Assembly: GCF_021347895.1 (NCBI RefSeq) | Contig: NC_067130.1 | Span: 25,503,817 to 25,567,816 of the forward strand | Direction: 5' to 3' | DNA length: 64,000 bases | Source of the DNA: Acanthochromis polyacanthus | Lineage: Eukaryota > Chordata > Actinopteri > Pomacentridae | Shown here: one piece after another, positions 37,222 through 47,335 of the stretch | How positions within the stretch are numbered: the first letter of the stretch is position 1 | How the letters are laid out: each line of letters begins with the position of its first letter | Program-made: the position numbers and the translations under genes | The notes under the pieces: generated by a model | Told to the model about the DNA's origin: nothing | Seen by the model: the letters and a program-made list of their open reading frames with translations, nothing else | Databases searched by the model: none

Positions 37222-37652
37222 GTGGACACTGTGGAGAAATGTGACTTGTTTGGCAAGGACAGTTGGAAACCGACTTCTTGAAGCTGGTCTGAAGTCACAC
37301 ATGGCATGGAAGAAGCCCTTCATCAACGAAAGGCAGAGGAAAGCCCGATTACTCTGCTGGGGATCACAAGGATTGGACTGTTGATGATTGGGCTAAGGTT
37401 CTCTTCAGTGATGAATCCAGTTTTCAGTTGATGCTCTCTCCAGCCAATTTACTGGTTAGGAGGAAGTCTGGAGAAGCCTACAAACCAGACTGTCTGGCCC
37501 CTACAGTAAAACAGCATCAGTGACCATCTGGGGTTGTTTCAGTATGGGTGGAACAGGGCTAATGCAATTGAGTGAAGGGTGAATGAACCAGGTCATGTAC
37601 AGGGCTACTCTTGAAAACAGTCTTTTTCTCTTAGTTGAAAAACTCTTTCCTA

Positions 37653-38373
37653 CAGAGCCCCTCTGGTGACATGGTAAAAAAATGAATAAATTGTGGCCAC
37701 GATATAGCTATAACGTGCGCACGAAATACTAATTCGTTCGCACTAAATACTAATTCGTTCACAAGAAAAGCTAATTTGTTCACACGTAATACTAATTTGT
37801 GGCCATGAATTAGGTATAACGTGTGCATGAAATACTAACTAATACTATTAATATCATTCTTGGACAGCTGGGTAAGCAAATCGAGCGCACCCTCTCTACA
37901 ACCTGCAATAATTCGTGTACAGGCCCATACCTACGTGATTTTCTTAAGATGAGTGTCTTTTCTTAGCTTTTGTAGTCAATATCTTGTTATCCTGCATTCA
38001 GGCAATTATTTATTTAGGCCTATGTCTGATACTTTGTTCCAATTGATAGCCTATCTGCTGACGTATCACCCGATTAACCAACTTTTTATCCTCATCCTGT
38101 TACTACATGTTGTTTTGTTGTGCTAATTTGTAGCCATAAACTCATTTGTGTCTGTAGGAGCTGCAAACCTGCACACATATCAGTACACTTTTCAACAACA
38201 TCTGAGGGGTGTAGACATGCTACTAAACGAGGTATGTTGAGCATAAAACCGGAGTTTCTTTCGAACGAATTAGTATTTCGTGGGAACGAATTAGTATTTC
38301 ATGCGCACATTCTAGCTATATCGTGGCCACAGTTTTTTTTTTTTTTTTTTAACATGTCACCAGAGGGGCTCCG
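37653..38373. mobile_element. MITE with perfect-looking TIRs, TA flanks
   Basis: 721 bp. Left end CAGAGCCCCTCTGGTGACATG, right end CATGTCACCAGAGGGGCTCCG, and TA on each side (37651-37652; 38374-38375). Within it, several copies of the actaattcgttc type unit occur in tandem near the left (37718-37800) and inverted near the right (38265-38305), so the element can fold on itself. No protein. Confidence 0.8.
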
Positions 38374-38864
38374 TACTTTCTTGCCTTGAATTACTGGAAT
38401 TTTTCCAACAAGACAATGCCCCTTGCCACACAGCAAGGTCAGTTAAAGCCTGAATGGAGAATCAGAACATTGCTTGTGCAACAGAAATGGACTGCTGTGA
38501 CAGTAAAGCAATGTCAGAAGCTGGTGGAGAGCATGTCAAGATGCATAGCTGGTGTCATCAAAAACAATGGTTATGCAATCAAGTTCTAACTCCTGTGAGT
38601 ATCATGTCACTAAAACAGACAGAAGAGAAAACATGGAATGCCTAAAAGCACTGTTTTGGCAGTGCAATGCCATGGCTATTGATGAAAGAATGTAAGTAAT
38701 TTTGGTTATCAAGAAAACCATGGAAAATGGCTAGATATCACCTCTAAAATGAAACTCTTATGAGCTATTCTGGGTAAGGTACAATTGCTGTTGAACTTGA
38801 AGTTCAATATGTTGTGGATCGAGTTGATCCACACAGTCAAGTATAACTGGGGTATATATGCAGT

Positions 38865-38945
38865 CACGGAGGTATATTACCTGAAGAATGCAATGAACAC
38901 AACAAAAACATGCAGTTGATTATAATACTTTTTGTCCTATGGACC
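38865..38945 (+). mobile_element. small fragment of the same Tc1 family
   Basis: Reads gaggtatattacctgaagaatgcaatgaacacaacaaaaacatgc, equal in content to the left part of the Tc1 copies (about 15306-15355). Confidence 0.65.
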
Positions 38946-39268
38946 CGATCCTCGGCTACAGACTGTTTTATGTCTATAATTCTAAGCATTTTGTAAAATT
39001 TTTCTTTTTTTTTGGGGGGGGGGTTATTTGATTAAAGAAGTTATGCGACAAAGAAAAAGAAATGAAAAAAAAACCTGCAAAAGTTACTGGGGAGGCAAAG
39101 GGAGGGAGACATTTAGACGAGGTGTTCAGAGCTCACCATGAGAAGCGAAAAAGTCAGTGTTCATGTGTGATTCTAGTTTTATATTTCACAAAGTGGAGTA
39201 GTCTGGCATAATATACATATATATATATTAGGACTGTCAAAATTAACACGTTAACGCGGATTAATCAG

Positions 39269-39905
39269 AATCAGAATCAGAATCATAATTACTTTATTCA
39301 TACCTGAAGGGAAATTCAGTTGTCGGGGTTCTTATCTGTTTAATTTTGAAGTGAATAGCCTGACTGCTGATGGCAAGAAAGATTTCCTAAATCTTTCGGT
39401 CTTGCAGCGCAGGGATAGGAGCCGTTCACTGATGTTTTGTTGTTCACTGCGGCAAATGTGAAGTGGATGATCCATGTTTGTCAGAATGGCCTCCATCTTG
39501 CTCATTGCCCGTCTCTCCACCTCATCCTCCAATGTGTTCAATCCGATTCCCACCACAGAGCCAGCTTTTTTAATCAGTTTATTCAGACGCCTTGCATCCT
39601 TGTTCTTTATACTGCCTCCCCAGCAGACTGCAGCATAAAACAGGATACTTGCTCCCACAGACTGATAAAACATCTGCAGCATCTTACTGCAGATGTCTAG
39701 TGATCGAAGTCTTCTGAGGCAATAAAGTCGGCTCTGGCCCTTTTTGTAGATGAAGTCTGCATTTTTAGACCAGTCTAATTTATTGTCAAGGTGGACACCT
39801 AAATATTTATATGATGTCACCACCTCGATGTCAACGCCACAAGTGTTCACTGGATGAAGAGGGCTTTTGGATCTGCGGAAATCTATGATCATAATTCAGC
39901 ATCCC
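39269..39905 (-). mobile_element. 5'-truncated LINE with 10-bp target duplication
   Basis: 637 bp. Minus frame 39892-39332 encodes DFRRSKSPLHPVNTCG, VTSYKYLGVHLDNKLDWSKN, the post-RT region of a jockey-superfamily LINE. Its 3' end has (AATCAG)n repeats and the flanks carry the 10-bp duplication GATTAATCAG (39259-39268 and 39906-39915). Old enough to be broken but well delimited. Confidence 0.85.
39332..39892 (-). pseudogene. LINE ORF2 C-terminal open frame
   Basis: 186-codon open frame with YKYLGVHLDNKLDWSKNADF, FYQSVGASILFYAAVCWGGS and CRSEQQNISERLLSLRCKT. It has no catalytic RT domain. It is a recent enough insert that the frame remains open over its whole length. Confidence 0.8.
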
Positions 39906-40464
39906 GATTAATCAGATAAAAATTTTTTAACCCAATTAATACATCTGCAGTGCAGAATGACTCAGAATCCCTGAAGCATCCCTGGAAATGCATTTCGAGT
40001 ATTTTAAATTTGATGGATTGCTTCTATTGTACCGGCACAGCTTTTCCAGTGTATACGGCATTAGTATATCAGCTCAGGAAACACACAGATCAATTAGGTA
40101 TGAGTTCAGCCATCCCACATGACACTACTCAGCCACTGAAATGGTCTCTTCATTTCGCCTGCTAAACATCGCAGCTGAGTTGAGAAAACAGGTGAGGGAC
40201 AGACAAGAGGAGGACGGACAAAAAAAATAAACAAGAAAAGCACACAGAGAGTGCAGTGCTCTGCCAAGACTGTTCATTCCTCAATTTGTGTATTCAGAAC
40301 TCACGGCAACATAGAATCTGACCATTTAATATAGGTCGACCCACAAACTAACTAAATACAAAATTGTCTTGCGTGAGCACAGGTATGTGTTGTGCATGTG
40401 CACATTATGTAATACAGGTATGACCGAAATATGCAATGGGTCGAGTGAATTGATGTAGGTAACT

Positions 40465-40740
40465 GACACAGCGTTCATTTGTTGTCATGGTTACGGCGAC
40501 GTCGTGCTGGCTGCTATATCTCAGAATGGGAAATCCTTAACAAATCTGTGGATCCAGACTATAAGCTCCATCACTGTCAAAATCTAATGAGGTGGTCCTT
40601 GTGCCATTTCTGACCTTCCCTGAAAATTTCATCCAAATCGGTAGTTTGATTTTGAGCAATGTTGCTGATGAAAAGACATATTCACAGACAAACACACGCC
40701 AATAGTCACATAACTCCGCCACGCTCCTTGGCATAGTAAT
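40465..40740. mobile_element. interspersed repeat, unclassified
   Basis: The sequence from gttgtcatggttacggcg through ctgctatatctcagaatgg, aatttcatccaaatcggtag to taactccgccacgctccttgg resembles a widespread fish repeat, related to the one at 14159. Ends not well defined. Confidence 0.55.
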
Positions 40741-41507
40741 AAACAAATCAACACTGAGAGGAAAGCAGCCCTGCACATATTGGCTATGTTTGGTTCAACA
40801 TACAGCTGTGAGGCAGCTTCTGAACTATGAACATAATCCAAACTAAATATGGTTCCAGACTCACCAATGAGCCCCAAATGTTTTGAGAATGGCTCTGACA
40901 CCATTCAGACCACGATACAAAATACTGGCAGGACAAGCTGCAGCTCAGTTCTCCCATTAAGCAGCAGAGGTATAAGAGGAGTGATATAAGAGAAAAAAAC
41001 GTAGAAGTGTTCAACTGTTTAAATTTTTGGAGATTTAGGTATTGTTAAAGATGTGTATAAGTCGGTTCAGGTGTTGAGTCATTATTTTTCACTTTATTTT
41101 TAAATGTACAGTTATATAAAAAGCTATTTATTGATAAATGTTGTCAAAATGTTTTTGAACCGTACTGAATTTATTTGATTTGACGGTCAGTTATTGATTA
41201 CATGCAGACACTAATAAAACAACTAGTTTACATCAATATATATCACACTAATTCAAGTTAGACATTAAGATTTTCTGGACCTTTGTTTTAATACATTTTC
41301 TCTGACTGGACCTCTTTGAATTTTAGTTGAATACCCCTTCGCTAAACAGCACGTTGGCCCTCTTTTTGAATTAAAAAAAACCCCAAAGATGGAGTGATAC
41401 ACTCAGCACCCCATCTTGACAGAAAAAAACAGAAATGTAGAATTTTTTTGCAAATTTATTAAAAAAGAAAAACTGAAATATCACATGGTCATAAGTATTC
41501 AGTGTGC

Positions 41508-42941
41508 TCAGTATTGAGTAGAAGCACCCTTTTCAGCTAGTACAGCCATGAGTCCTCTTGGGAATGACGCAACAAGTTTTTCACACCTGGATTTGGGGAT
41601 CCTCTGCCATTCTTCCTTGCAGATCCTCTCCAGTTCTGTCAGGTTGGATGGTGAACGTTGGTGGACAGCCATTTTGAGGTCTCTCCAGAGATGCTCAATT
41701 GGGTTTAGGTCAGGGCTCTGGCTGGGCCAGTCAAGAACGGTCACAGAGTTGTTCTGAAGCCACTCCTTTGTTATTTTAGCTGTGTGCTTAGTGTCATTGT
41801 CCTGTTGAAAGGTGAACCTTGGGCCCAGTCTGAGGTCCTGAGCACTCTGGAAGAGGTTTTCCTCCAGGATATCTCTGTACTTGGCCGCATTCATCCTTCC
41901 TTTAATTGCAACCAGTCGCCCTGCACCTGCAGCTGAAAAACACCCCCACAACCAGCCTGTCCTCAAACGAAAAACGACCACATAGGTCGTCTGTACACGC
42001 CCATATTACGACCGAGTGTTACGTTTTGACTATGTGACCTCTGGTGGTTGAGTAAATATCGACACTCCGGTGTCGCAGGTGAAACGTCACCATGAACAAA
42101 AATTTATGTAGCACTATCCCTATCCCTACCCTAACCCAAACCTAACCAGAACCCTAAACCCATGCTGGGAAAGTGAGGAAAAAGCCATTTCATGAGGGAA
42201 AAGCCGTTTCTCAAATTAAATCCCGTAATGCGTTCCTTTTCCCCGTAGAGGCGCTAACGTAAATACGTTCTCATGGGTCGTATTCTGGTGCACGTTACAT
42301 ATGACCGATGTGGTCATATGAATTTGAGGACTTGTTGCCCACAACATGATGCTCCCACCACCATGTTTCACTGTAGGGATTGTATTGGGCAGGTGATGAG
42401 CAGTGCCTGCTTTTCTCCACACATACCGCTTAGAATTAACACCAAAAAGTTCAATCTTGGTCTCATCAGACCAGAGAATCTTATTTCTCATAGTCTGGGA
42501 GTCCTTCATGTGTTTTTTGGCAAACCCTATGAGGGCTTTCATGTGTCTTGCACTGAGGAGAGGCTTCCGTCAGGCCACTCTGCCATAAAGCCCCGACTGT
42601 TGGAGGGCTGCAGTGATAGTTGACTTTGTGGAACTTTCTCCTATCTCCCGACTGCATCTCTGGAGCTCAGCCACAGTGATCTTTGGGTTCTTCTTTACCT
42701 CTCTCACCAAGGCTCTTCTCCCACCATTGGTCAGTTTGGCTGGACGGCCAGGTCTAGGAAGAGTTGTGGTCGTCCCAAACTTCTTCCATTTGAGGATTAT
42801 GGAGGCCACTGTGCTCTTAGGAACCTTGAGTGCTGCAGAAATTCTTTTGTAACCTTGGCCAGACCTGTGCCTTGCCACAATTCTGTCTCTGAGCTCCTTG
42901 GGCAGTTCCTTCGACCTCATGATTCTCATTTGCTCTGACAT
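41508..42941 (-). pseudogene. Tc1 (DD34E) transposase, one stop plus one MITE insertion
   Basis: The frame from 42941 encodes the paired-like helix-turn-helix part (LRDRIVARHRSGQGYKRIS; GRPAKLTN). An in-frame TGA follows at 42572-42570 (VA-stop-RKPL; the usual CGA codon lost to TGA). The same frame then gives the first Asp ([14 protein letters not shown], about 42467), passes into the MITE, and resumes with FQQDNDTKHTA (second Asp about 41800) and SPDLNPIEHLWRDL (third residue Glu, 34 residues later). It ends in the normal C terminus. The MITE plus its 8-bp duplication is 393 bp, so the frame is the same on both sides. Confidence 0.88.
41954..42338. mobile_element. MITE inserted in Tc1 transposase
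   Basis: 385 bp with imperfect inverted ends (gtcctcaaac..., ...tttgaggac). It is flanked by near-identical 8-bp copies CCACAACC (41946-41953) and CCACAACA (42339-42346), as for hAT-type insertions. It holds a telomere-like patch at 42116-42161. Confidence 0.75.
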
Positions 42942-43201
42942 GCACTGTGAGCTGTAAGGTCTTATATAGACAAGTGTGTGCCTTTCCTAATCAAGTCCAA
43001 TCAGTTTAATTAAACACAGCTGGACTCCAATAAAGAAGCAGAACCATCTCGAGGAGGATCAGAAGAAATGGACAGCATGTGAGTTAAATATGAATGTCAC
43101 TGCAAAGGGTCTGAATACTTATGACCATGTGATATTTCAGTTTTTCTTTTTTAATAAAGAAAGAGTGAAAAATTTCAAGGGGTTTGAATACTTTCTGTAC
43201 C

Positions 43202-43203
<2 letters not shown>

Positions 43204-43242
<39 letters not shown>
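43204..43242. repeat. (AT)n microsatellite
   Basis: Pure TA run of about 39 bp directly after the Tc1 right end (ctttctgtacccactatata). Confidence 0.95.
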
Positions 43243-43245
<3 letters not shown>

Positions 43246-43262
43246 GGACTTTTACTGTGTAC

Positions 43263-43304
43263 ATGTGATGTATGGATGTATGGCCATACATCCATACATC
43301 ACAT
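43263..43304. repeat. perfect 42-bp palindrome
   Basis: Two 21-base arms with no spacer (centre between 43283 and 43284). Each arm consists mainly of atggatgt-like units. It can form a cruciform; it lies 20 bp from an (AT)n run. Confidence 0.9.
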
Positions 43305-43497
43305 AAGCCATGGCTTATTGTGTTTTTCTTGTCATCAAGTCCCTTTTTGAATAGAACTCTGTATATTTTTCTACTGTGATGTTAACCACTCGCCAAAGTA
43401 AACATTTCACTAATGTCCCCAAACCAGCCAAAAACACTTTAACACACATGCACACGCACACGCACACGCACACGCACATTATACTATGTTTTTCTAT

Positions 43498-43748
43498 CAT
43501 TGTGGGGACTTACCATTGACTCCCATTCATATCTAACCCCTAATCCTTACCCTAACCCTAACCAAACCCTAACCCTAACCAAAACAATGGCTAACCCTAA
43601 AGAAACGTTTTTGCACTTTTACTTTTTTCAGTAACAACAACATGGCCAAGAAAACACTGTTTAAACTTGTGGGGCCCAAAAGATGTCCCCACAAGTGACA
43701 TAGTTTTCGGATTTCCTACAGTTGTGAGGACATTTGGTCCCCACAATG
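43498..43748. mobile_element. inverted-repeat element with telomere-like interior
   Basis: Ends CATTGTGGGGAC and inverted CATTGTGGGGACC (ggtccccacaatg). Within is a degenerate CCCTAA array at 43533-43599. This wording is frequent in fish (from memory). It is followed by a (CA)n run at 43772-43847. Confidence 0.6.
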
Positions 43749-43770
43749 TAGCAAATGCTAAAACACAGAA

Positions 43771-43771
<1 letters not shown>

Positions 43772-43847
<76 letters not shown>
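43772..43847. repeat. (CA)n microsatellite
   Basis: Pure CA run of about 76 bp. Another short (CACGCA)n run lies at 43450-43480. Confidence 0.97.
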
Positions 43848-43850
<3 letters not shown>

Positions 43851-44773
43851 CATATACATAGTATATCCACATATACACAGAATGAAAGGAAAGCAAAGTG
43901 TGACCAGGTTTCCGAAAGAATGTGAAGAACATCACCGCAGATGCAGACGCGAAATGTCACCATAGTTGTTAGGAGCATGCTCCCGTCTTCCTGCTACAAT
44001 GTCTATCCTCAAGCCCTGAGCCTCAGAAACCACAGGTGAAACACCCACATGTTTTATTAGGATGACTTGTAGGAGGGATAATACAACATCACATAAATGT
44101 AGGTGTTAGTGTTGAGTGCTATGCTAAGAGAGCTGTTTTTTAATGTTGAGAAGAAACTTTCCAAGAGCACATCTTATTTATTATTAAATTGTATGTCACA
44201 GATAAATGTAAGTCACATGGATAGACAGTTTTCACAATAATAGAGTTTACTGATTTTCCACCATATGCTGAAGTGAAATGTTTAAATCCAAAGGGTTAAG
44301 GAAGATAAACCCTCGGATATCTGTGGCTCATATAGTTCTATTAGTCTAAGTGGAGTACACAGTAAATCCCCTTCAAAATTACTTGCAACATGACTGGAGA
44401 ACCTTTTGACATTCCTAATGAACCCAGATCAGACAGGATTCATACAAAACCAGTTCTCCTTTGCAAATGTGAGAAGAATACTCAATGAAATCCAATACTC
44501 AAACCAAGCAAGTTGCAGAGGCTTTGACACATCTTTGAAAGCAGAAAAGGCATTTGACACGATTAAAGGGAAGGATTGGGATTAGAGCGGATTTTCTGAA
44601 ACAGATCAAGACACTTTACAATTCCCCAGTGGCTTTTGTTATGACTTATTAGGTCACAACTTGATGTGCATGGGGTGATGATTGGATTGGAGGTAAAGTC
44701 CAAAAAATACCTCTCCATGCAGATGACACGTTGTTGTTCTTAATGAAACCTGACATATCAATAACAGCTACCC

Positions 44774-45808
44774 CATAGGTGAAAGTAAGCCGGAACGGTC
44801 TGGAATTGTGTTCCGGCAAAAGATCTGGTGGCGGAACGCAGTTCCGGGAAAAGATCCGGTGGCGGTACGTCGCTCTTCCATCGGTATCAATGGGTACGCC
44901 GTCCCATGCACCGCCCGCTGCCTGCTATCGACCGGAGTTCACTCAGCAGTACGTGAGAGCGCATGCATGTCTACTTCCGTAACGCAGCGATTGTTTTGGC
45001 CAGTAGCAGCCAATAGCAAATAGGTGCGCTTGATTTATTGCACTGGGACATTTTCCACAACTAGTCAATAGACGTCAATAAGCGCCGCTTGCGCCGGGAC
45101 AGGGGCAAGCAATAAATTACGCCTGAAATTCCACACGTTCTTGTGATTGGCTGAAAAACTTTCAACAGGATTTACAACGGTTAGCATCGACGGACATACA
45201 GTGTTGCCAACTTAGCGACTTTCTCGCTAAATCTAGTGACTTCCAAAGCATCCTAGCAACTTTTTTTTGTCAAAAGTGACTAGTGACAAATCTAGCAACT
45301 GTTTCTGCCGTTTTGGCGACTCTGACAGGAAAACTCGGACCATTGTGCAGTTACTGTCCTCAACAAGCAGCAGGTGCTGCTGTGAGCTCCTCCCCGTCCC
45401 AAAGCACAGGCTGTCAGTCCAGTACCCCGCTGCAGTCCCAGTGTCTGATCAGATCACTCCATGGCACGCATGCGCAAAGTCACTACAGATCCCATCCAGA
45501 CTTACAGAGCGGGATATAAATGAAAATGTTTCTTCACTGTCATACTGAAAACAAACCACAGCATTTAGCTTTGAGTTCAAAAACATATTTTGGGTGTTTT
45601 ATACTCACTTTTTGGTCTCTTCCACAACATTATTCCTCTCTCCTACAACATTGATGACATGCAAACTGGAAAATATGCAAATTAGGAGATGACGTCATTT
45701 AGCGACTTTTAGGACCGCCAATAGCGACTTTCCTTACTGAGGAGTTGGCAACACTACGGACATAATGGTAATAGTTCCGGCAAGAATTTAAAACTACTTT
45801 CACCCCTG
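44774..45808. mobile_element. non-autonomous hAT element in L1, 8-bp target duplication
   Basis: Ends CATAGGTGAAAGTA and inverted CAGGGGTGAAAGTA. The 8-bp duplication AGCTACCC is perfect at 44766-44773 and 45809-45816. It contains a tandem ccggtggcgg-type block (44825-44870) and no transposase. It hosts a further element at 45199-45756. Confidence 0.85.
45199..45756. mobile_element. second hAT MITE nested inside the first
   Basis: 558 bp, starts CAGTGTTGCCAACTTAGCGAC and its other end is the inverted tagtgttgccaactcctcag. The 8-bp duplication CGGACATA is perfect at 45191-45198 and 45757-45764. This makes a three-level nest: LINE, hAT, hAT. Confidence 0.85.
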
Positions 45809-45881
45809 AGCTACCCTATCCACTTTTCACAAGTTTGGGTCTTTATCGGGCTATAAAATTCATTTTGATAAATCAGAAGCA

Positions 45882-46097
45882 ATGCTGCTAGGTAACTCTA
45901 CTGTCCAAAATCTACATCCCAGCTGTCCCCTGAAATGTTACTCAAATGACTTCACCTACCTTGGGATCCATGTTTCTCCAAACATGTCAGAGCTATGGAA
46001 GCTTAACTTCTCTCCAATTCTAAGTAAAATAAAGAGGTGGCATGATTATACCCTATCATTCATGGGACATATAAGTCTAATTAAAGGTCAACGATGA
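45882..46097 (+). pseudogene. L1 ORF2 post-RT fragment
   Basis: Short frame with CYSNDFTYLGIHVSPNMSEL and LSKIKRWHDYTLSFMGHISL, the region after the reverse transcriptase in fish L1 elements. It follows the nested hAT insertions. Confidence 0.75.
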
Positions 46098-46801
46098 ATA
46101 TTTTCCACGGCTTTTATATCCTCTTCAAATGTTGCCTCTATGGTTATCCAAAAAAAGTTACAGCCGATATGAAAACAGCATTCTCTAGATTTATTTGGCA
46201 TGGCAAGCGACCATGACAGAAAATCAAAATTTTGCAGCTGTCTTTTGATAGAGGTGGCGTAGCTCTATCTATTATTACAACTGGGCTTGCCATGTTCGCT
46301 CTTTGTCAGAGTGGTTACATGCTCATCTTAACTCGAAGCCCTGTTTAGACTTGTGGGCCTCCCAGCCTTCCTCTCTGTGCAGCCTAGTCACGGGTGATAG
46401 GAGGAAGCTACCAAGGGACATGAAAAATAATCCAGTTATACCCAACACAGTTAGGATGTGGCAGGGAATCTGCAAACTCATGGGAGGAGGGTCCTGCAAC
46501 TTGCTCCTGACCCCCCTCATAAGAAACCAGGATTTTACTCCAGGTCTCCTCCCCAACATTTTTATGTGTGGCATAGCAGGGGAGCAAGAGTACACAGAGA
46601 ATGCACTCATGACATTCGAATAACTACAATCAAAATTTGGCACCCCCAAATTACACTGTTATGGTTTTCTCCAGATCCGCCATTTTGTTGGCTCTAGAAA
46701 AGTTTTTTGATCTTGTACAACAAGATAGAGAAACTCCTTGTTGACCTTTAAAATATAATCCATTTTATCTCCACCTTAGCCCAGGTGATGCCAGAGACAT
46801 T

Positions 46802-47010
46802 GTGCAGAAATGGGAAGAGGACCTTTACACAGTTTATATTGAGGATGACTGGCAGGAAGCCATGAAGGTAATTAAATCAACCGTCACATGTAATAGACTC
46901 AGAGAGGCACAATACAAAATATTGCACCGCTTACATATAACTCCTTATATACTGAAAAAGATGGCTCGCCAAATCGCTCCCTATGTGATAAATGTGGAAG
47001 AGAGGTTGGA
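46802..47010 (+). pseudogene. L1 ORF2 C-terminal fragment
   Basis: Encodes KWEEDLYTVYIEDDWQEAMK and LREAQYKILHRLHITPYIL, the L1 ORF2 cysteine-region lead-in. It is cut by the hAT-like insert at about 47018. Confidence 0.7.
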
Positions 47011-47017
47011 ACCTATT

Positions 47018-47104
47018 AGGGCTGGACCCAAATATCCCAAATATCTGAATATTCATTCACTACGGCGGTATCCGGATATTAATTTTGATATCCGAATATT
47101 GGAC

Positions 47105-47157
<53 letters not shown>

Positions 47158-47335
47158 CAGACGTGAAGCGTGATGTCAGAGTCGACAGCCACCCGGAATA
47201 TGTGGCGTTACTATCTTCCCTCCGCCTTCGGCCCACATTGGCTTCATCACATCCTGTGATCACATGAACATATACACATATGTCTATGACATATATACAT
47301 ATGTCACCCCCTCCTCCCCCCAGACGAAAATATTC
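47018..47335. mobile_element. hAT-like fragment with poly-C tract
   Basis: Starts tagggctggacccaaatatc, typical of a fish hAT family whose ends read agggctggacccgaatattc. It contains a run of 49 C at 47106-47154. The right end is not clear. Confidence 0.55.
47106..47154. repeat. poly(C)/poly(G) run of 49 bases
   Basis: Uninterrupted C on this strand, G on the other. It could form G-quadruplex structure on the minus strand; length is likely unstable and may be imprecise in an assembly. Confidence 0.95.

Larger units (their letters stand above)
35599..38775 (+). mobile_element. Tc1-like transposon copy 2, split by two later elements
   Basis: Same family as 15229-16782. Tc1 pieces are 35599-36170, 37222-37652 and 38374-38775. 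The breaks are a hAT element (36171-37221) and a palindromic MITE (37653-38373). The left TIR is present and flanked by TA; the right TIR is not recognisable. The transposase has frameshifts and a deletion of the region between the second and third catalytic residues (38454-38589). Confidence 0.85.
39225..39990. mobile_element. hAT-like remnant interrupted by a LINE
   Basis: The left piece (taggactgtcaaaattaaca, cgttaacgcggattaatcag) and right piece (gattaatcagataaaaattt, aacccaattaatacatctgc) match halves of a common fish hAT family. They are separated by the LINE at 39269-39905. Confidence 0.6.
41395..43206 (-). mobile_element. Tc1-like transposon, nearly intact except one stop and one MITE
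   Basis: About 1.8 kb, bounded by a left segment ctgaaatatcacatggtcat and its inverted partner gaccatgtgatatttcag. The transposase is on the minus strand from about 42941 to 41508. A MITE lies at 41954-42338. The family differs from the Tc1 at 15.2 and 35.6 kb. Confidence 0.88.

Noticed and set aside
43533..43599. Interstitial telomere / ancient chromosome fusion
   Set aside because: The array is short, degenerate and lies within a TIR-bounded element.
46802..47173. Open frame ending in poly-Pro
   Set aside because: The Pro run is the 49-C tract; the first half is an L1 remnant, so it is no host gene.
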